Origin: a virus
Length of the DNA: 21,727 nt
Virus record (IMG/VR): IMGVR_UViG_3300045117_000110
Location: 1-21,727 of that record
Reading direction: 5' to 3' (one strand)
Part shown: one piece after another, positions 19,694-21,727 of the stretch
How the letters are laid out: every line of letters starts with the position of its first letter
Numbering within the stretch: the stretch's first letter is position 1
The notes under the pieces: generated by a model
Database searches by the model: none
The model's input: only the letters and a program-made list of their open reading frames with translations
Told to the model about the DNA's origin: nothing
Made by a program: the position numbers and the translations under genes

Positions 19694-19749
19694 TGGAGGT
19701 GGCGAGAATCGGACTCGCGTCCTAAGGTTAGTCAAATCCGTTCACCCCC
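19694..19749 (-). ncRNA. tmRNA acceptor-domain-like RNA (no mRNA part)
   Basis: Read on the - strand, GGGGGTG (19743-19749) pairs with CACCTCC at the 3' end (19695-19701), 7 bp including one G-U, followed by an A at 19694. After the first strand comes AACGGATTTGAC, close to the tmRNA signature CGGATTCGAC. The 3' half has GGAC, a 5-bp T-arm (GCGAG/CTCGC) and loop TCCGATT, close to tmRNA's TTCGATT. Only about eight bases (TAACCTTA) stand where tmRNA has its whole message part. No CCA is encoded (TCA follows). A promoter lies about 85 bases upstream. Confidence 0.65.
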
Positions 19750-19826
19750 AAGTTGCTAGATAAGCTCTAGCGGGCTTGTCCCGTTAGGTAGCTGTAAAAG
19801 GACTAAGCCTAAGCTAAACCTAACTA
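19750..19826 (-). ncRNA. Structured 5' part of the transcript carrying the tmRNA-like domain
   Basis: Between the promoter and the tRNA-like domain, the - strand can fold into GTTAGGT/ACCTAAC (enclosing about 28 bases), CGGG/CCCG with a 5-base loop and GCTAG/CTAGC with a 7-base loop. The last is the size of an anticodon arm but lacks U at loop position 2. No open frame with a ribosome site is present. Confidence 0.45.
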
Positions 19827-19832
19827 GGATAT

Positions 19833-19861
19833 ATCATAACATATTGGGGATAGTTTGTCAA
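19833..19861 (-). promoter_or_regulatory. Promoter for the tmRNA-like RNA and the genes behind it
   Basis: Read on the - strand: TTGACA (19856-19861), 17-base spacer, TATGAT (19833-19838), with TG one base before the -10 box. Transcription should start near 19826. Its -10 region shares the 14-base sequence TATGTTATGATATA with the promoter at 18181-18209. Confidence 0.78.
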
Positions 19862-19868
19862 TACCCCT

Positions 19869-20393
19869 TTATCTTTGGAGTAACATGGCTTCTCGTAGTG
19901 AATCCATGAGAACTTTTACAGGAATGGGGATGTTGGAGGTGGTATACCCGTTGTTAATAGCTAACTTCCTACCAAATCTCAATAGCCATTCGGCCCAGTT
20001 TTCAACCCACGTCTTTTGTAGCAGCAAGAAGGGAAGGAAGTAAACTTTGTGGCTGGGCATGACAGCATAAGCAATATAGTCGGTATATTTATCTCTTCCT
20101 AACCAGCCAACTTTCTTAGTTTCAAAGTTAGAATATTCTTCTAGGAGAATGTCGCCATAATCTACCCGCCGCTTCTTTTCGTCAACATAAACAATATTGT
20201 CGTTTTCAAATATTAGCTCCTTGTCTATTCCTAGTCGTTGTTTAGCCAGTTCCGTTACCGTTCTTATCTCTTTTAAATGAGGAAACGCCTTAAAGTAAGC
20301 GTCGTTTATACTGCGGTCAAAATTTCCTTCTAAAGAATAAACAAGGTCAACATTAAAGTCGTTTTTTCTAGTAACTATCAAGTTGGTCTCCAT
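19869..20393 (-). CDS. Probable PD-(D/E)xK nuclease partner of the methyltransferase
   Basis: 174 residues, start ATG 20391-20393, overlapping the end of the methyltransferase gene by 26 bases. The centre has a beta-type segment and an acidic pattern (VDYGDILLEEYSNFETKKVG): Asp81, then Glu91-Thr-Lys93, compatible with a PD-(D/E)xK active site. The helical end (KVYFLPFLLLQKTWVENWAE) resembles uncharacterised phage proteins. The overlap with an adenine methyltransferase suggests a restriction-like or DNA-repair pair. The nuclease call is by motif only; it may be a non-catalytic partner. Confidence 0.5.
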   Translation of the reverse strand: METNLIVTRKNDFNVDLVYSLEGNFDRSINDAYFKAFPHLKEIRTVTELAKQRLGIDKELIFENDNIVYVDEKKRRVDYGDILLEEYSNFETKKVGWLGRDKYTDYIAYAVMPSHKVYFLPFLLLQKTWVENWAEWLLRFGRKLAINNGYTTSNIPIPVKVLMDSLREAMLLQR

Positions 20394-21213
20394 AAACTGT
20401 CCAAAGAGGACTAAACTGGTGTCGAGAAAAGAGTTCTAGGTATTTTCTATTCGGGAACCACTTTTCTAGCCATTCGTAAATGATTTGTGGCTTTCGGGAA
20501 TGTTTTGTCTTCTTTTCGGAGTAGACAGAGGGAATTCGGAGAGATTCCTCCGGCGGACTAAATGGGCCTTTAATGGCAACTAATAATAGCTCGTGTTGCC
20601 CTCTAAACCAATAACCCATTCCTAAAGACTGCTTATCCCATACCATGTTGGACTTATATTCAAATCCCCAGGCTTTTATAACTTCTAGGGCTTCTTGGAG
20701 CTTGGGGGCGGTGGTCCATAAATATAAAACAGCATTTTCTGCAGCTGGTACCTTCATTTCGCAAATATCTTGCAGACTTAGTGTTTGATATTTGTTCTCT
20801 ATGTCGTCGGCGGAGTCTTTGCTAAATTCATATCGCCATGGCGGATCAGCATAGATTACGTCGTATTCTCCTTTAGGTAGTTCTAGCGTGATTTTGTTTT
20901 CGGGGGCGGCGGGGAGGTATTTGGTAATTAATTTGTTCCAAGTTATATTCTTTCCTTCTGGTACTTTGTCTAGTTCGGGGTACTTATCGTAGGCTTGCAG
21001 TGCGTACCACAGTGTCCGCTCAGAAGTGTTTAAGGTTACTGCAAGGTCCTGCAGTAACTTTGTGCTGAAGTTACTATCCTCTCTTAGTCTCTTTCCTAGG
21101 CTCCAATAGCCCTCTACTAGCGCCCACCGAGAAGTAAAAACCGCCTCCGTAATTATGTCTTTACAGTCTTCTATTAAGTTTTGGTACCAGTCTTGAGTAA
21201 TGAGTTCATTCAT
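20368..21213 (-). CDS. MT-A70 family DNA adenine methyltransferase
   Basis: 281 residues. Residues 1-95 are helical with a helix-turn-helix-like part (LLQDLAVTLNTSERTLWYAL), as in the DUF1016-type N-terminus often joined to this family. The catalytic part has DVIYADPPWRYEF (DPPW at 123-126), the N6-adenine methyltransferase motif, followed by VPAAENAVLYLWTTAPKLQE and HELLLVAIKGPFSP, typical of MT-A70. It methylates adenine in DNA, either to protect the phage from host restriction or to work with the overlapping nuclease-like gene. The start at 21211-21213 has no clear ribosome site; a complex inverted repeat lies just upstream. Confidence 0.88.
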   Translation of the reverse strand: MNELITQDWYQNLIEDCKDIITEAVFTSRWALVEGYWSLGKRLREDSNFSTKLLQDLAVTLNTSERTLWYALQAYDKYPELDKVPEGKNITWNKLITKYLPAAPENKITLELPKGEYDVIYADPPWRYEFSKDSADDIENKYQTLSLQDICEMKVPAAENAVLYLWTTAPKLQEALEVIKAWGFEYKSNMVWDKQSLGMGYWFRGQHELLLVAIKGPFSPPEESLRIPSVYSEKKTKHSRKPQIIYEWLEKWFPNRKYLELFSRHQFSPLWTVYGDQLDSY

Positions 21214-21218
21214 AAAAC

Positions 21219-21267
21219 AAAGCGCTGGGAATTGTTGCCAAAACCCAGCGTTTTATTTGCAACAATT
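21219..21267 (-). promoter_or_regulatory. Interlocked inverted repeats before the methyltransferase gene
   Basis: AAAGCGCTGGG (21219-21229) pairs with CCCAGCGTTTT (21244-21254), 11 bp including one G-U. AATTGTTGC (21230-21238), which lies in the loop of that stem, pairs with GCAACAATT (21259-21267). The two stems cross, so they form either a pseudoknot or two alternative folds. It ends 6 bases before the start codon and could be a switch or a self-binding site of the methyltransferase. Confidence 0.6.
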
Positions 21268-21298
21268 TTTCGGGGGTAAAGATGTCAAACTAATTGTA

Positions 21299-21445
21299 TT
21301 ATACACTTTTTTCATTATTTGTAAAGACTTCCGTCGAAGTAACACTCTTAAGTTTTTCCTTTAAGAAAAGGATGGCCTTCTTATCTCCTCTCTTGTAGGC
21401 TTGAGCTAGTGCTTTAAGTATTTGGGTTGGCGTTTGTGGTTCCAT
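21299..21445 (-). CDS. Possible small protein, 48 residues
   Basis: ATG at 21443-21445, TAA at 21299-21301. The peptide begins MEPQTPTQILKALAQAYKRG and continues as a Lys-rich helix (DKKAILFLKEKLKSV). No clear ribosome site, so confidence is low. It fits the otherwise empty gap between its neighbours and is on the same strand. Confidence 0.45.
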   Translation of the reverse strand: MEPQTPTQILKALAQAYKRGDKKAILFLKEKLKSVTSTEVFTNNEKSV

Positions 21446-21495
21446 ACTTAACTTCTGCTGTCAACGGGCCGTCCATTGTCAGGCTAATTATAGGA

Positions 21496-21726
21496 CTATA
21501 TACTTTGTTGAGTAATAAAGTTATTATAGTAATACTCTTTGGTTTTCTTAAATGACTCCGTGTCCCAAATAGCTACTTCCCACTCATTCACATTTCCATT
21601 CCATTGCTTAACTAAGGTAAACCTACCTACTTCTTTAGAAGAATACTTTGGCAAGGACTCCGGAAAGAAGGTTTCAAGTAAGAACTCGTGCCTTTTTTGA
21701 CTTGCGCCCCGTTTTTCATTTCTCAT
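21496..21726 (-). CDS. Unidentified protein at the window edge
   Basis: 76 residues from an ATG at 21724-21726, one base from the end of the window, so the true start may lie further upstream. Basic N-terminus (MRNEKRGASQKRHEFLLETF), then a beta-type part with aromatic residues (GRFTLVKQWNGNVNEWEVAI). The end is YYYNNFITQQSI. It may be a small DNA- or protein-binding protein; no family recognised. Confidence 0.55.
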   Translation of the reverse strand: MRNEKRGASQKRHEFLLETFFPESLPKYSSKEVGRFTLVKQWNGNVNEWEVAIWDTESFKKTKEYYYNNFITQQSI

Positions 21727-21727
21727 A

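Noticed and set aside
19688-19735. Upstream extension of the 63-residue protein gene into the tmRNA-like domain
   Set aside because: The extra 16 residues are a translation of the T-arm and acceptor strand; the ATG at 19687 is the first one outside the RNA.
19694-19749. Integration site (attP) in a copy of the host tmRNA gene end
   Set aside because: An attP copy would carry only the 3' end; here both 5' and 3' acceptor strands are present side by side, and no integrase is in the window. It cannot be excluded without the host sequence.
19694-19749. An ordinary tRNA gene
   Set aside because: Only 56 bases between acceptor ends, with no room for an anticodon arm, and no encoded CCA; on the + strand the acceptor stem would contain an A-C mismatch.
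21256-21288. Promoter for the methyltransferase gene based on TTGACA at 21283-21288
   Set aside because: No acceptable -10 box lies 16-18 bases downstream; only AT-poor sequence with TTGTTG is present.

Overview
This window looks like part of the genome of a long-tailed (siphovirus-type) double-stranded DNA phage. It runs from the head genes through the tail and lysis genes on the + strand (about 1-14294), meets a bidirectional terminator at 14291-14322, and continues with a compact early/accessory region read entirely on the - strand (14306-21726). Ribosome sites of the form AAAGGAGGTGA are frequent and strong, TGA is an ordinary stop, and base composition is moderately AT-rich. This suits a Firmicutes-like or candidate-phylum bacterial host, but the sequence does not fix the host. 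No integrase, portal, terminase or DNA polymerase is visible.

Late region: the tail end of an unidentified gene; a small conserved-looking protein; a fused XkdF-type prohead protease and scaffold-like protein with an internal ribosome site; the major capsid protein; four overlapping connector and neck/tail-completion genes; the tail tube protein; a tail assembly chaperone pair joined by a clear -1 frameshift signal; tape measure, distal tail, tail-tip hub and fibre proteins; two small membrane proteins; a CHAP endolysin; another small membrane protein; and a metallophosphoesterase. The metallophosphoesterase is split by a 238-nt group I intron that lies exactly within its catalytic GHxH motif. 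An HNH endonuclease with its own promoter sits on the opposite strand between the membrane proteins and the endolysin.

Early region (- strand, read from high to low coordinates): an MT-A70 adenine methyltransferase overlapping a possible PD-(D/E)xK nuclease; a promoter feeding a tmRNA-like RNA domain; small proteins; an SSB-like protein with a C-terminal IPF tip; a membrane-anchored lysozyme-like protein; many small proteins with strong ribosome sites; a NinG-like HNH protein; and two related ~185-nt structured RNAs with tRNA-like architecture.

The strongest candidates for something undescribed are the tRNA-like RNA elements placed directly in front of early genes: the two-copy family at 15138-15325 and 16143-16326, and the tmRNA-acceptor-like domain at 19694-19749. 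Next come the HNH gene and a second gene that appear to be transcribed leaderless, and the two-frame Gly/Ala versus Ser/Arg repeat gene near 19126-19321.
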